Assembly: GCA_045591175.1 (NCBI GenBank)
Contig: JAZNSI010000011.1
Span: 24,893 to 88,892 of the forward strand
DNA from: UBA11524 sp045591175
GTDB taxonomy: Bacteria > Bacillota > Clostridia > Christensenellales > Aristaeellaceae
Length of the DNA: 64,000 nt
Reading direction: 5' to 3'
Positions within the stretch are counted from its first letter, which is position 1, and each line of letters starts with the position of its first letter. This document shows positions 24,616 through 33,111 of this stretch, piece after piece. The position numbers were made by a program, and so were the translations under genes. The notes under the pieces are model-generated. The model was not told where the DNA came from. It ran no database searches and saw nothing but the letters and a program-made list of their open reading frames with translations.

Positions 24616-25554
24616 TCACACAAACAGCTCTGGGAACCATTCCCGGGCATGCTCCGCCCACTCGGCGTAGGCGGCCTCCCAGGTGGATTTTGCAAATGGG
24701 CGGCGATCATCGCCGATGGATGTGGCATAGCGCTCGCAGTGGTGGAGGAACTGGTAGACCTTTTCCCGCACTGTGCGCCATTCGGAGAAGATGATCTCCG
24801 TCCACACGCGGGCAGCGGCGTACTGCCCGGTGACTTTCACCTGGGCGATGAGGTCTTCCACATCGTAGGGGACGCGGCGCTCCTCCACGGAGACGCGCCC
24901 GTCCTCGATGGTCAGCAGGGAATAGGCCGCGCCGAATTTGCCGCAGTCCAGCGGCATGCCGACAGACCCGGGATTGACCAGCACGCGCCCGTCGAAATCC
25001 GCCCAGGTCTGGATGTGATTGTGACCAAAGATGTACACGCCTTCAGGCAGCGCGTGGATGTACTCGCGGAAGGCTTCCTTCTCCCAAAGACGGCGGAAAT
25101 CATCCTGCAGCGCCTCGCGGGAGGCCGGGCCGTCCGGGTAGAAGCTCGGCAGCACCGACGTACGGAACTTCTCATGCAGCGACTTGCCCACGAACACCTG
25201 CGACGAGTGCGCCATGCGGATGGAAACGCCCTCGCAGGTGAAGGTCAGCTCTTCCGGCAGCGCGTCCAGCCAGGCTTTGTCCTCCCGGGACAGGGTTGAC
25301 ATGCACCAGCGGCTGGCCTCAAACTGACCGTCGTCGCCGGGGCCGATGTCCAGATGGGCTTCGTCGTTGCCGCGGATGATGCGGCTATTCGGCAGATCAC
25401 GGAGAATCGCCACGGCCTCGCTGGCCCAGGGCGCGCTGATGCAGTAATCGCCGGCCAGCAGGTAGCCGTCCACGCCGTGGGCGGCTGCGTCAGCCAGGGC
25501 GAGCCGCAGGGCAGGGGCGTTGCCGTGGACGTCGGAAATAACGGCGTATTTCAT
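24616..25554 (-). CDS. Calcineurin-like metallophosphoesterase
   Basis: A 312-residue phosphoesterase with the standard motif series: ISDVHGNAPALRLAL at the N-terminus, GYLLAGDYC, RIIRGNDEAHLD (GND in place of the more common GNH), IFGHNHIQTW and VNPGSVGMP. The core is similar to YfcE/Icc-like proteins, with a C-terminal extension of about 80 residues. Substrate is unknown. It ends 22 bases before the ACT-MBL gene begins and starts 3 bases after truA, so it belongs to the long minus-strand run that begins with ecfA1. Confidence 0.85.
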   Translation of the reverse strand: MKYAVISDVHGNAPALRLALADAAAHGVDGYLLAGDYCISAPWASEAVAILRDLPNSRIIRGNDEAHLDIGPGDDGQFEASRWCMSTLSREDKAWLDALPEELTFTCEGVSIRMAHSSQVFVGKSLHEKFRTSVLPSFYPDGPASREALQDDFRRLWEKEAFREYIHALPEGVYIFGHNHIQTWADFDGRVLVNPGSVGMPLDCGKFGAAYSLLTIEDGRVSVEERRVPYDVEDLIAQVKVTGQYAAARVWTEIIFSEWRTVREKVYQFLHHCERYATSIGDDRRPFAKSTWEAAYAEWAEHAREWFPELFV

Positions 25555-25557
25555 GGC

Positions 25558-26340
25558 TCAGTCCTCATGCCACTTGATCTCCTCGGGGAGAACAAAAGCG
25601 GCATCCGGGTAGTAAACTTTCGTGAGTTCAAGTCCCTGTGGAGGGGCGGTTACACCCAAAGAAAGGCGGTCCAGCGTCTCGTAGGCCTCGGAGAAGGCAT
25701 TCACGCTGCGGCGGCCCAGGCCGATCTCGATCAGCGTCCCGGCGATGATGCGCACCATGTTGTACAGGAAGGCGTCGCCCTCCACGGTGAGGATGATCTC
25801 GTCGCCAAAGCGTATCAGCTCCGCGCTGGTGATGGTGCGGATGGTGGTCTTCGCTGTGCCGCCTGCCGCCTGGAAGGCTGCGTAATCATGGGTGCCCAGC
25901 AGCTGCTTTGCGGCCTCCTGCATGGGGGCCAGGTCAAGGGGTAGGGGCACATGCACATGGGTGTTGCGGCGGATGGCGCTGGCGTGGCGGCTGTTCACGA
26001 TGCGGTAGGTGTAGCGCTTGCCGCAGGTCATGAAGCGGGCGTGGAAGCCCTCGGGCACCTCGCGGCCGGTGTGGACACGAATGTCCCGGGGCAGCATGGT
26101 GTTGAGCACGAAGGGGTACTTCTCCGGGGGGATTCTGCTTTCAGTGTCGAAATGCACCGCCTGCCCCAGCGCGTGAACGCCCGCGTCGGTGCGGCTTGCG
26201 CCGGTGACGACGATGCGCTCCTTCGTGGCTTTCTGCAGCGCTTCCTCCAGCACCTGCTGGACGGCCAGGCCGTTGATCTGCCGCTGCCAGCCCGCGTAAT
26301 TCGTGCCGTCATATTCGACGGTCAGCAGGATGCGCTTCAT
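25558..26340 (-). CDS. truA: tRNA pseudouridine(38-40) synthase
   Basis: A 260-residue enzyme that isomerises uridines 38-40 in the tRNA anticodon arm. The catalytic aspartate is in TGASRTDAGVHALGQAVHFD near residue 53, and the N-terminal LLTVEYDGTNYAGWQRQ and later FLYNMVRIIAGTLIEIG are diagnostic. The ATG overlaps the stop of ecfT (ATGA). The ecfA1-ecfA2-ecfT-truA order is the same as in Bacillus, a conserved Firmicutes arrangement. Confidence 0.95.
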   Translation of the reverse strand: MKRILLTVEYDGTNYAGWQRQINGLAVQQVLEEALQKATKERIVVTGASRTDAGVHALGQAVHFDTESRIPPEKYPFVLNTMLPRDIRVHTGREVPEGFHARFMTCGKRYTYRIVNSRHASAIRRNTHVHVPLPLDLAPMQEAAKQLLGTHDYAAFQAAGGTAKTTIRTITSAELIRFGDEIILTVEGDAFLYNMVRIIAGTLIEIGLGRRSVNAFSEAYETLDRLSLGVTAPPQGLELTKVYYPDAAFVLPEEIKWHED

Positions 26341-27176
26341 GCAAACAGCCCCTTCACGGCGGCCCACAGGGGCAGCGTCACATAGCCTTCGGTGAGGATC
26401 AGCGCGATCAGCACCGCCACGCCCAGGGCTGCCAGCCAGTCGTTTTTCGTGATCTTCAGCACGCGAAGACGGGTGCGGTTCTCGCCGCCGTGGTAGCAGC
26501 GGCTTTCCATGGCCATGGCCAGATCGCCCGCACGGCGGAATGCGCTGACGAACAGCGGCACCAGCAGGGGCACCATGGCCTTGGCGCGGGCCAGCAGATT
26601 GCCGGACTCAAAGTCAGCGCCACGGGCCATCTGGGCCTTCATGATTTTGTCGGCTTCCTCCATGAGCGTCGGGATGAACCGCAGCGCGATGGACATCATC
26701 ATCGCCAGCTCATGGGCGGGGAAGTGGATGACCTTCAGCGGGGAGAGCAGCATCTCGATGCCGTCCGACAGCGCGATGGGGGAGGTGGTCAGCGTCATCA
26801 GCGAGGTGCCGAGGACGAGGAAAATCAGGCGCAGGGAGTAGTGAATGGCCGTGCTCAGGCCTTCGTAGCTGATCTTGATAAAGCCCCATTCCACCAGCAT
26901 GGTGGCGCCGGTGTTGAAGAACAGGTTCAGCAGGAAGGTGAGGATCAGGATGAACCGCAGGGGCTTGACGCCCTTGAGCAGCATCTTGAAGGGGATGTTG
27001 GACAGGCGGCTGGTGAGGTACATGAAGCCCAGGATCAGCGCGTAACCGACCATGGTCTTGACCAGAAAGACCGCGACGATCATCGCGATGGTCAGCAGGA
27101 TCTTCGTGCGGGGATCGAGGCGATGCACCCAGCTGTCCACGGGGTAGTACTGGCCCATGGTGATGTTCTTCATCAT
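26337..27176 (-). CDS. ecfT: ECF transporter transmembrane component
   Basis: A 279-residue integral membrane protein that couples the two EcfA ATPases to exchangeable substrate-binding S components. It has N-terminal YYPVDSWVHRLDPRTKI and about five hydrophobic segments. The coupling-helix motif ADKIMKAQMARGADF and the second AMAMESRCYHGG match the two Ala-Arg-Gly-type signatures of the family. The ATG overlaps the stop of ecfA2 by ATGA. The folate S component in this window (8666-9208) is an obvious client. Confidence 0.93.
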   Translation of the reverse strand: MMKNITMGQYYPVDSWVHRLDPRTKILLTIAMIVAVFLVKTMVGYALILGFMYLTSRLSNIPFKMLLKGVKPLRFILILTFLLNLFFNTGATMLVEWGFIKISYEGLSTAIHYSLRLIFLVLGTSLMTLTTSPIALSDGIEMLLSPLKVIHFPAHELAMMMSIALRFIPTLMEEADKIMKAQMARGADFESGNLLARAKAMVPLLVPLFVSAFRRAGDLAMAMESRCYHGGENRTRLRVLKITKNDWLAALGVAVLIALILTEGYVTLPLWAAVKGLFA

Positions 27177-28033
27177 GCGGGATTCGCCTCCTTCCACAGG
27201 CGCAGGATGTGCTCGTGCAGCTCCTCCTGCGTGTACAGATCGGCAGGGAGGTCGACGCCCTTTTCCCGCAGCAGTGCGCAGAGCTTGGCAGCCTCCGGCA
27301 CGCCCAGGTGGACGGAGTTCATCAGCTCCGTCTGGGCGAAAATGTTGCGGGGGGTATCGCTGGCGACCACGGTGCCCTTGCTCATCACGATCATGCGGGT
27401 GGCCAGGCGGGCGCAGTCGTCCATGGAGTGGCTGACCATCACGACGGTTACGCCCTCCTCGTGCAGCTCCTTGACCATGCCGAGGATGCGGTCACGGCCC
27501 TTGGGGTCGAGGCCGGCGGCAGGCTCGTCCAGGATCAGGTAGCGGGGTTCCATCGCCAGCACGCCCGCGATGGCCACGCGGCGCATCTGGCCGCCGGAGA
27601 GCTCAAAGGGGCTGCGCTCGGCGTATTTGTCATAATCCAGGTGCACATGGGCCATGGCCTTGCGGACGCGGCGGTCGATCTCTTCCTCGGACAGGCCCTG
27701 ATTCTTCGGGCCAAAGGCGATGTCCTTGGCGACGGTCTCCTCAAACAGCTGGTATTCCGGGTACTGGAACACCAGGCCCACCTTCTGGCGGATGAGCCGC
27801 TTGTTGACGCCCTCGCCGTTCATGTCCTCGTCGTCCACCAAAACCAGACCGGAAGTCGGTTTCAGCAGACCATTGAGGTGCTGCACCAGCGTGGATTTGC
27901 CGCTGCCGGTGTGACCCACGATGGCCACGAACTCGCCCTCCTCGATAACGAGGTTGACGTCCTTGATGGCGGTGGACTGCAGCGCGCTGCCGGCAGAATA
28001 GGTGTGGGTCAGGTTCTTTACTTCGAGCGACAT
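27173..28033 (-). CDS. ecfA2: ECF transporter ATPase A2
   Basis: A 286-residue ABC ATPase of the energy-coupling factor module. Walker A is VGHTGSGKSTLVQHL, the Q-loop is VGLVFQYPEYQLFEETV, the signature is FELSGGQMRRVAIA and Walker B is YLILDEPAAGLDPKG. FQYPEYQLF is typical of EcfA2. I start at ATG 28033 (MSLEVKN), which overlaps the end of ecfA1 by 16 bases; a GTG at 28045 sits too close to the AGGAGG. Confidence 0.92.
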   Translation of the reverse strand: MSLEVKNLTHTYSAGSALQSTAIKDVNLVIEEGEFVAIVGHTGSGKSTLVQHLNGLLKPTSGLVLVDDEDMNGEGVNKRLIRQKVGLVFQYPEYQLFEETVAKDIAFGPKNQGLSEEEIDRRVRKAMAHVHLDYDKYAERSPFELSGGQMRRVAIAGVLAMEPRYLILDEPAAGLDPKGRDRILGMVKELHEEGVTVVMVSHSMDDCARLATRMIVMSKGTVVASDTPRNIFAQTELMNSVHLGVPEAAKLCALLREKGVDLPADLYTQEELHEHILRLWKEANPA

Positions 28034-28863
28034 ACGAGCTTGCACACCTCCTCAGCCATTTCTTCCACGGTCAGGATACCCGCGGGCAGGGGCATGCCCT
28101 CCTTGCGCAGGTCCTGGGACAAATCGGTCATATGGGGCACGTCTAGGTGCATCTCCCGCAGGGTTTCGACCTGCTCGAAGACCTCGCGCGGCGTGCCGGA
28201 GAGCACGGTCGTGCCCTTGTTCATCACCACGATGCGATCCGCCTGGGCAGCCTCCTCCATGAAGTGGGTGATCCACACAACGGTGATGCCCTTCTCCCGG
28301 TTGAGGCGCTTGATGGTTTTGAGCACCTCCTTGCGGCCGGAGGGATCCAGCATGGCGGTGGCTTCGTCCGCGATGATGACGCTGGGCTGCATGGCGAGGA
28401 TGCCCGCGATGGCCACGCGCTGCTTCTGTCCGCCGGAGAGCATATGGGGGGCGGAAGCGGCATAATCGGTCATGCGCACGGCAGCGAGGGCTTCGTCGAT
28501 GCGCCCCACCATCTCGTCATGGGGGACGCCCAGGTTTTCCATGCCAAAGGCCACGTCCTCGCGGACGACGGTGGCGACGATCTGGTTGTCCGGGTTCTGG
28601 AAGATCATGCCCGCCTGCTGGCGGATATCCCACAGGTGATCTTCGTCCTTGGTGTCAAAGCCGCAGGCGATGACCTGGCCCTCCGTGGGCAGATAGAGCG
28701 CGTTGAGCAGCTTCGCCAAGGTGGATTTGCCCGAGCCGTTATGGCCCAATACGGCCAGGAATTCGCCGCGTTTCACGTCCATGCTGACGTGGGTGAGCGC
28801 CGGTTCCGCGGCCTCTTCATAGGTGAAGGAAACATCCTGCACCGAAATGATCGTGTCGTTCAT
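28018..28863 (-). CDS. ecfA1: ECF transporter ATPase A1
   Basis: A 281-residue ABC ATPase, the partner of EcfA2. Walker A is LGHNGSGKSTLAKLL, the Q-loop FQNPDNQIVATVV is the EcfA1 hallmark, the signature is HMLSGGQKQRVAIAG and Walker B is SVIIADEATAMLDPSG. ATG 28863 follows AAGGAG by 7 bases; a TTG one codon earlier is less likely. It is first in the ecfA1-ecfA2-ecfT-truA operon and has a good promoter upstream. Confidence 0.93.
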   Translation of the reverse strand: MNDTIISVQDVSFTYEEAAEPALTHVSMDVKRGEFLAVLGHNGSGKSTLAKLLNALYLPTEGQVIACGFDTKDEDHLWDIRQQAGMIFQNPDNQIVATVVREDVAFGMENLGVPHDEMVGRIDEALAAVRMTDYAASAPHMLSGGQKQRVAIAGILAMQPSVIIADEATAMLDPSGRKEVLKTIKRLNREKGITVVWITHFMEEAAQADRIVVMNKGTTVLSGTPREVFEQVETLREMHLDVPHMTDLSQDLRKEGMPLPAGILTVEEMAEEVCKLVCRSK

Positions 28864-28917
28864 CAAATAGCTCCTTTTGGTGCCTCCATATAATGTAGGG
28901 AAAGTACACCACCCTGC

Positions 28918-28946
28918 ATTATAGCATACTTGTCAGCCTCGGACAA
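28918..28946 (-). promoter_or_regulatory. Promoter of ecf-truA operon
   Basis: On the minus strand TTGTCC (28946-28941), a 17-base spacer with TGC before the -10, and TATAAT (28923-28918), about 55 bases before the ecfA1 start. Confidence 0.75.
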
Positions 28947-29035
28947 TACCCTGCGTTCCAAAACACAAAAAAAGGCGGCGTATACCGCCCCTTTCGCCGG
29001 GGGATGCTACCGTCAAAACGCTGTGGAGGACTGCC

Positions 29036-29758
29036 ATGCTGACCATTTTCACCCGATCCGTGCTGCTGTACATTGCCTCGCTCCTGGCCATGCGGGCCAT
29101 GGGCAAGCGGGAGGTGGGTCAGCTGATGCCCTTTGAGCTGGTGGTGGTCATCATGATCGCTGAGCTGGCTGCTACGCCCATGGGCGGCGTGGGGGTGCCG
29201 CTGCTGTACGGCATCGTGCCGATGGTGGCGCTGGTGGTGTGCCATGGGCTGATCACCGCGCTGTGCATGAAGTGGCAGCCCTTCCGTGCGTGGATGAGCG
29301 GCCAGCCCACGGTGCTGATGCGCAACGGCGTGATCTGCGAAAAACAGATGCGAAAGTCCTCGATGGACCTGAACGACCTGATGGAAGCCATCCGCACGGC
29401 GGGCATCCTTGATCCATCGGAGGTCGGAACGATCGTCCTGGAGCCGGGCGGGCAGATAAATGTATTCCCGAAAGCCGACTTCCGGTCGGTTGCACCCCGC
29501 GATATGAAGCTGGACGTGCCGCTGGAAGGTCTTCCGCTGCCGCTGGTGATGGACGGCGTCATCCAGCAGGACAACCTTGTCCGTGGCCAGCTCACCGAGC
29601 AGTGGCTGCGGGAGAACGCCAGCGAATGCGGCTATCCAGATTTGTCGCAGGTGCTGTTTCTGTGCCTGAACACCCAGGGAGAGATGCTCATCCAGGGCAA
29701 GGGCAAAACAAAAACTGACCAAAGGTCGGTCTTGGCCCCGGAAAGGGTGGTGTGGTGA
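29036..29758 (+). CDS. DUF421 (YetF-type) membrane protein
   Basis: A 240-residue protein with about three N-terminal hydrophobic segments (residues 5-80), then a soluble domain. The blocks RAMGKREVGQLMPFELVVVI and FRAWMSGQPTVLMRNGVI are those of the DUF421/YetF family, whose members occur often in spore-forming Firmicutes and whose function is not settled. The ATG follows GGAGG. The gene is followed after one base by a DUF4363-type gene, the usual companion of DUF421. Confidence 0.88.
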   Translation: MLTIFTRSVLLYIASLLAMRAMGKREVGQLMPFELVVVIMIAELAATPMGGVGVPLLYGIVPMVALVVCHGLITALCMKWQPFRAWMSGQPTVLMRNGVICEKQMRKSSMDLNDLMEAIRTAGILDPSEVGTIVLEPGGQINVFPKADFRSVAPRDMKLDVPLEGLPLPLVMDGVIQQDNLVRGQLTEQWLRENASECGYPDLSQVLFLCLNTQGEMLIQGKGKTKTDQRSVLAPERVVW

Positions 29759-29759
29759 A

Positions 29760-30143
29760 ATGCGCACAAGCCTGATCATTGCCCTGGTGCTGCTGGCACT
29801 GACCATCGGCGGCGGCGCGTGGGAGGAAAAACAGACCGAGAGCCTGTCGCAGCGGTACGTTTCTGCTGCCGAGGAGCTGCGCGTCATGGCGGAAAAGTCG
29901 GACTGGCAGCGGGCGATGGAAACCGTCTCCGCTTATCGGACGGACTGGGCGGAAACCACGCCCTGGCTGCAGATCCTCATCAACCACGATGACATTGACG
30001 ACGTGACCCTGGCGCTCACGCGGCTGCAGGCGGCCATTGCAGCCCATGAGCAGCCGGCGTGCTACGAGATCTGCGCGGAGCTGCGGGAAAACGCCAATCA
30101 CATCCATCACCGGGACGCCTTCACGCTGGGAAATGTGCTGTGA
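29760..30143 (+). CDS. DUF4363-type protein
   Basis: A 127-residue protein with a single N-terminal membrane segment (residues 4-20) and an all-helical remainder, the layout of DUF4363 proteins. It begins one base after the DUF421 stop, so the two are translationally coupled. Pairing with DUF421 is recurrent in Clostridia, suggesting they form one membrane complex. Function is unknown. It converges on the SH3b gene ending at 30150, leaving only 6 bases between stops. Confidence 0.8.
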   Translation: MRTSLIIALVLLALTIGGGAWEEKQTESLSQRYVSAAEELRVMAEKSDWQRAMETVSAYRTDWAETTPWLQILINHDDIDDVTLALTRLQAAIAAHEQPACYEICAELRENANHIHHRDAFTLGNVL

Positions 30144-30149
30144 CCGGGG

Positions 30150-31304
30150 TTATTGCGCATCCTCCAGCGCGTCCAGCATGGAGGGGGAATAGGCGGTCAG
30201 TAGGTCAGAGGTGGGGATGTAGCCGTACACGCCGTCCCTGTCCACGTCCCAGGAGATCTCCCCCTGCGGGATGCAGATGTGGTACATGCCCTCATACTCG
30301 GTGAGGATGTGGAAGGTCGTACCGGGCTCCAGCTGCTGGAGCGGCTGCGCGTCGCCGGGTTGGGCGTAGAGCGGGCAGCTGTCCAACGTGCGGCCCATCG
30401 GAACGGGGTAGTACTGACGGAGATAATAGCGGACGTAATTGGCGCTCATCCAGCCCAAAGTATTGCCGATTCGCACTTCGTACCAAGGATGAGATGTGCC
30501 CTGCTGCTGCTTGCCGGTGAGGGTCAAAGGAACTTCCTTGTTGTAAAGGCCTAAGCTTTCAGAATTGCTGGTGGGTTCCCGGCGCAGATTTGCGCCTTCT
30601 GTGTAGCCAAGGCCGGCTGCGTCATTGCTGACGAAGATGGATGTTGCCATCTTGCCGAAGGTCTCCACATCCGCGCGGGTGGTGGGGAACTCGGTGATGT
30701 CTGCCAGGTAGTCCATCCAGAAGGGTTCGGCACACTCGTACATTCCTTTGCCATCGTTATCGTTGATGGTGGCGTTGTTTATATCGACGGAGATCTGCAC
30801 ACCGGCGGCCTCGTCAATGTGTCCGGTCAGCTGCCACAGCCTGTTCCCGCGGAAGATCATCAAATCGCTGACCAAACCGATTTGGCCGGGATAATCCACG
30901 CTGAAGACGGGGATTCGGTTGGGTCCCGGCTGATAGATGCTGACTGATACGTTCTCTTCACGGCGCAGGAAGCGGGTGAAATCATCCACCTGCCAGGCCA
31001 GGCCGTCCACCCAGGCGGCGGCCAGCAGCAGCGGGCCTTCGTCCGTGTCCACGATGACCATGGCGGAGTAGGATTCCCAGCTGCCGATTTCATCGGCCTC
31101 ATACAATTTGCCGCTGTGTTGGATCGCGGCGCCGGAAATAATGCGGGTTTCGTCGGAAATCAGTGCAGAGAGCGGCTCTTGCAGCCGCTCGGGGAGGCGG
31201 CCGGCAAAGGTGGATACCTGGTACAGCGGCGTGGTTTCCGCCAATGCCAGCGCGGCGGGAAGCATCATCACGATCATCATCAGTGCAAGAATGCGTCGGA
31301 ACAT
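30150..31304 (-). CDS. Secreted SH3b-domain protein
   Basis: A 384-residue exported protein with signal peptide MFRRILALMMIVMMLPAALA. Residues about 25-210 form an unrecognised domain. An SH3b domain begins near YTEGANLRREPTSNSESLG (about 229-247) and includes WYEVRIGNTLGWMSANYV; a second, more divergent SH3-like segment follows at about 305-365. ATG 31304 has AAGGAGG 9 bases upstream. The open frame continues far upstream, antisense to glyA, but that part is not a gene. Wall binding is inferred from the SH3b domains. Confidence 0.85.
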   Translation of the reverse strand: MFRRILALMMIVMMLPAALALAETTPLYQVSTFAGRLPERLQEPLSALISDETRIISGAAIQHSGKLYEADEIGSWESYSAMVIVDTDEGPLLLAAAWVDGLAWQVDDFTRFLRREENVSVSIYQPGPNRIPVFSVDYPGQIGLVSDLMIFRGNRLWQLTGHIDEAAGVQISVDINNATINDNDGKGMYECAEPFWMDYLADITEFPTTRADVETFGKMATSIFVSNDAAGLGYTEGANLRREPTSNSESLGLYNKEVPLTLTGKQQQGTSHPWYEVRIGNTLGWMSANYVRYYLRQYYPVPMGRTLDSCPLYAQPGDAQPLQQLEPGTTFHILTEYEGMYHICIPQGEISWDVDRDGVYGYIPTSDLLTAYSPSMLDALEDAQ

Positions 31305-31466
31305 GCTAAAATCCTCCTTGATTGGGAAGTTCTGCCTATATAACGCATCAGGTGTACAAAATATTCCCGGAATTTGTATGAAATGTGTTTTTTCCCTTCC
31401 CAGCGGTAAAAAATCATGTATAATGAAAATGTCTGTGACAAAAAACGATTTCGGAGGAACCGCCAC

Positions 31467-32699
31467 ATGGAACTGAACGTCATCCGTTATGCCGACCCCG
31501 CTGTTGCTGCTGCCATCGAGGCCGAGCTGGAGCGCCAGCGTACCCACATTGAGCTCATCGCCTCGGAGAACTTCGTGTCGCCTGCCGTCATGGCGGCCAT
31601 GGGCTCCTGCCTGACCAACAAGTACGCTGAGGGTTACCCCAGCAAGCGCTACTACGGTGGCTGCGAGTGCGTCGACGTGGTGGAGGATCTGGCCCGTGAC
31701 CGCGCCAAGCAGCTCTTTGGCTGCGAGTACGTCAACGTGCAGCCTCATTCCGGCGCTCAGGCGAATCTGGCGGTGTACTTTGCCGCGCTGAATCCCGGCG
31801 ACACCGTGATGGGCATGGCCCTGGACAACGGCGGCCACCTGACCCACGGCAGCCCGGTCAATATGTCCGGCAAGTACTTCAACTTTGTACCCTACGGCGT
31901 GAATGCCGACGGCTATATCGACTATGACGAAGTCCTCGCCAAGGCGAAGGAATGTCAGCCCAAGATGATCGTTGCCGGAGCGTCCGCGTATCCCCGCACG
32001 ATCGATTTCGCCAAGCTGCGTGCCATCTGCGATGAGGTCGGCGCGCTGATGATGGTGGATATCGCCCACATCGCCGGCCTGGTGGCGGCAGGGGAGCATC
32101 CGTCCCCCGTGCCCTATGCGGACTTCGTCACCACCACCACCCACAAGACCCTGCGCGGCCCCCGCGGCGGCATGATCATGTGCAAGGAAGCCTGGGGCAA
32201 GGCCATCGACAAGGCCATCTTCCCCGGCACCCAGGGCGGCCCGCTGATGCACGTCATCGCGGCGAAGGCGGTTTGCTTCGGCGAGGCGCTGAGCGACGAC
32301 TTCAAGGCCTACCAGCATCAGATTATCCTCAATGCCAAGGCCCTTGAGAATGCCTTCCGCGCCGAAGGTATCAAGATGGTCTCCGACGGTACCGACAACC
32401 ACCTGATCCTCCTGGACTTCTCCGATACCGAGATGACCGGCAAGCTGCTGGAAAAGCTGCTGGAGGAGGCCAACATTACCGTCAACAAGAACACCGTGCC
32501 CAATGAGAAGCGCTCTCCCTTTGTCACCAGTGGCGTACGCGTTGGCACACCCGCCATCACCAGCCGCGGCCTGAAGGAGGAGCACATGGTGATGATCGCC
32601 AAGTGGATCGCCCGCATCGTGAACGAGGGCGAGGCAGCCGTTCCCGCGGTCAAGGCCGAGGTCGAGGCGCTGATGAAGAACTTCTCCCTCTACGCCTGA
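31467..32699 (+). CDS. glyA: Serine hydroxymethyltransferase
   Basis: A 410-residue PLP enzyme that interconverts serine and glycine while charging tetrahydrofolate with a one-carbon unit. IELIASENFVSPAVM is the N-terminal substrate block. The PLP lysine lies in TTTTHKTLRGPRGG near residue 225. YYGGCECVDVVE and VRVGTPAITSRGLKE are further family marks. ATG 31467 follows CGGAGGAACC; the longer frame from 31416 is not used. It stands alone with a terminator behind it and links functionally to folate uptake (folT) in this window. Confidence 0.96.
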   Translation: MELNVIRYADPAVAAAIEAELERQRTHIELIASENFVSPAVMAAMGSCLTNKYAEGYPSKRYYGGCECVDVVEDLARDRAKQLFGCEYVNVQPHSGAQANLAVYFAALNPGDTVMGMALDNGGHLTHGSPVNMSGKYFNFVPYGVNADGYIDYDEVLAKAKECQPKMIVAGASAYPRTIDFAKLRAICDEVGALMMVDIAHIAGLVAAGEHPSPVPYADFVTTTTHKTLRGPRGGMIMCKEAWGKAIDKAIFPGTQGGPLMHVIAAKAVCFGEALSDDFKAYQHQIILNAKALENAFRAEGIKMVSDGTDNHLILLDFSDTEMTGKLLEKLLEEANITVNKNTVPNEKRSPFVTSGVRVGTPAITSRGLKEEHMVMIAKWIARIVNEGEAAVPAVKAEVEALMKNFSLYA

Positions 32700-32796
32700 G
32701 GAAAACGGAACGATTCCGACAGCAAAATCCTGCTAAGTTCGGGTTTTGTGGAGAAAACTGTCAGTTAGAGACGGTAAATATCCTGCTTTTTGAATA

Positions 32797-32849
32797 TAAT
32801 CCACCAAATTATTGTCGAAGATTCGGCAAAATTTCGGTGGATTTTTTTT
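32797..32849 (+). terminator. Terminator after glyA
   Basis: AATCCACC and GGTGGATT close a long imperfect stem that includes AAATT/AATTT pairs, followed by eight Ts. Confidence 0.75.
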
Positions 32850-32860
32850 GCGTGATGTGC

Positions 32861-32866
32861 TATAAT
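32861..32866 (+). promoter_or_regulatory. Extended -10 promoter of rnj leader
   Basis: TATAAT preceded by TGC makes an extended -10 element (TGnTATAAT). No good -35 box is present. Transcription would start near 32873, giving a leader of about 240 bases before rnj. Confidence 0.5.
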
Positions 32867-32872
32867 AGTAGA

Positions 32873-33095
32873 ACGAAAGGTGTTGCCGCAGGATGAACGG
32901 CGCACCGGTCATGGACGTTATATCAGTTGCATATCAGGTTGTCACGGGCGCACTATGCGCGCTGTGAGCCAGGCAGCGTTTTCGTCGGTATCAATATGGA
33001 CATAGGGCACGACCGGCTGGGTCGGGGCCTTGATAACGTTACTTATTTATTTTCATCCTACACTTCGTCGGGGGATGTTCCCGCCGGAGTCGACG
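32873..33095 (+). promoter_or_regulatory. Structured 5' leader upstream of rnj, class unknown
   Basis: This gene-free stretch can fold into several stems. ACGTT/AACGT plus ATCA/TGAT form a 9-bp closing helix with a 2-base bulge (32915-32925 with 33031-33039). TCAC/GTGA and GCGCA/TGCGC form a hairpin at 32942-32967. CGACC/GGTCG form a hairpin at 33010-33024. No T-box, lysine, purine or other riboswitch motif that I know is present, and no convincing coding frame. It could be a regulatory leader for RNase J or a separate small RNA. Confidence 0.45.
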
Positions 33096-33111
33096 TGAAA
33101 GGAGGATTTCA

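Noticed and set aside
28965..28992. GGCGG/CCGCC hairpin as terminator
   Set aside because: It lies between divergent genes, so no transcript would end there on either strand. It may only be part of the DUF421 leader.
31305..32585. N-terminal extension of the minus-strand SH3b gene across glyA
   Set aside because: The open frame continues, but it is antisense to glyA, and a perfect ribosome binding site plus signal peptide mark the real start at 31304.
32873..33095. T-box or known riboswitch
   Set aside because: No T-box core sequence (TGGNACCGCG type), no specifier-like layout and no aptamer motif of a class I know.
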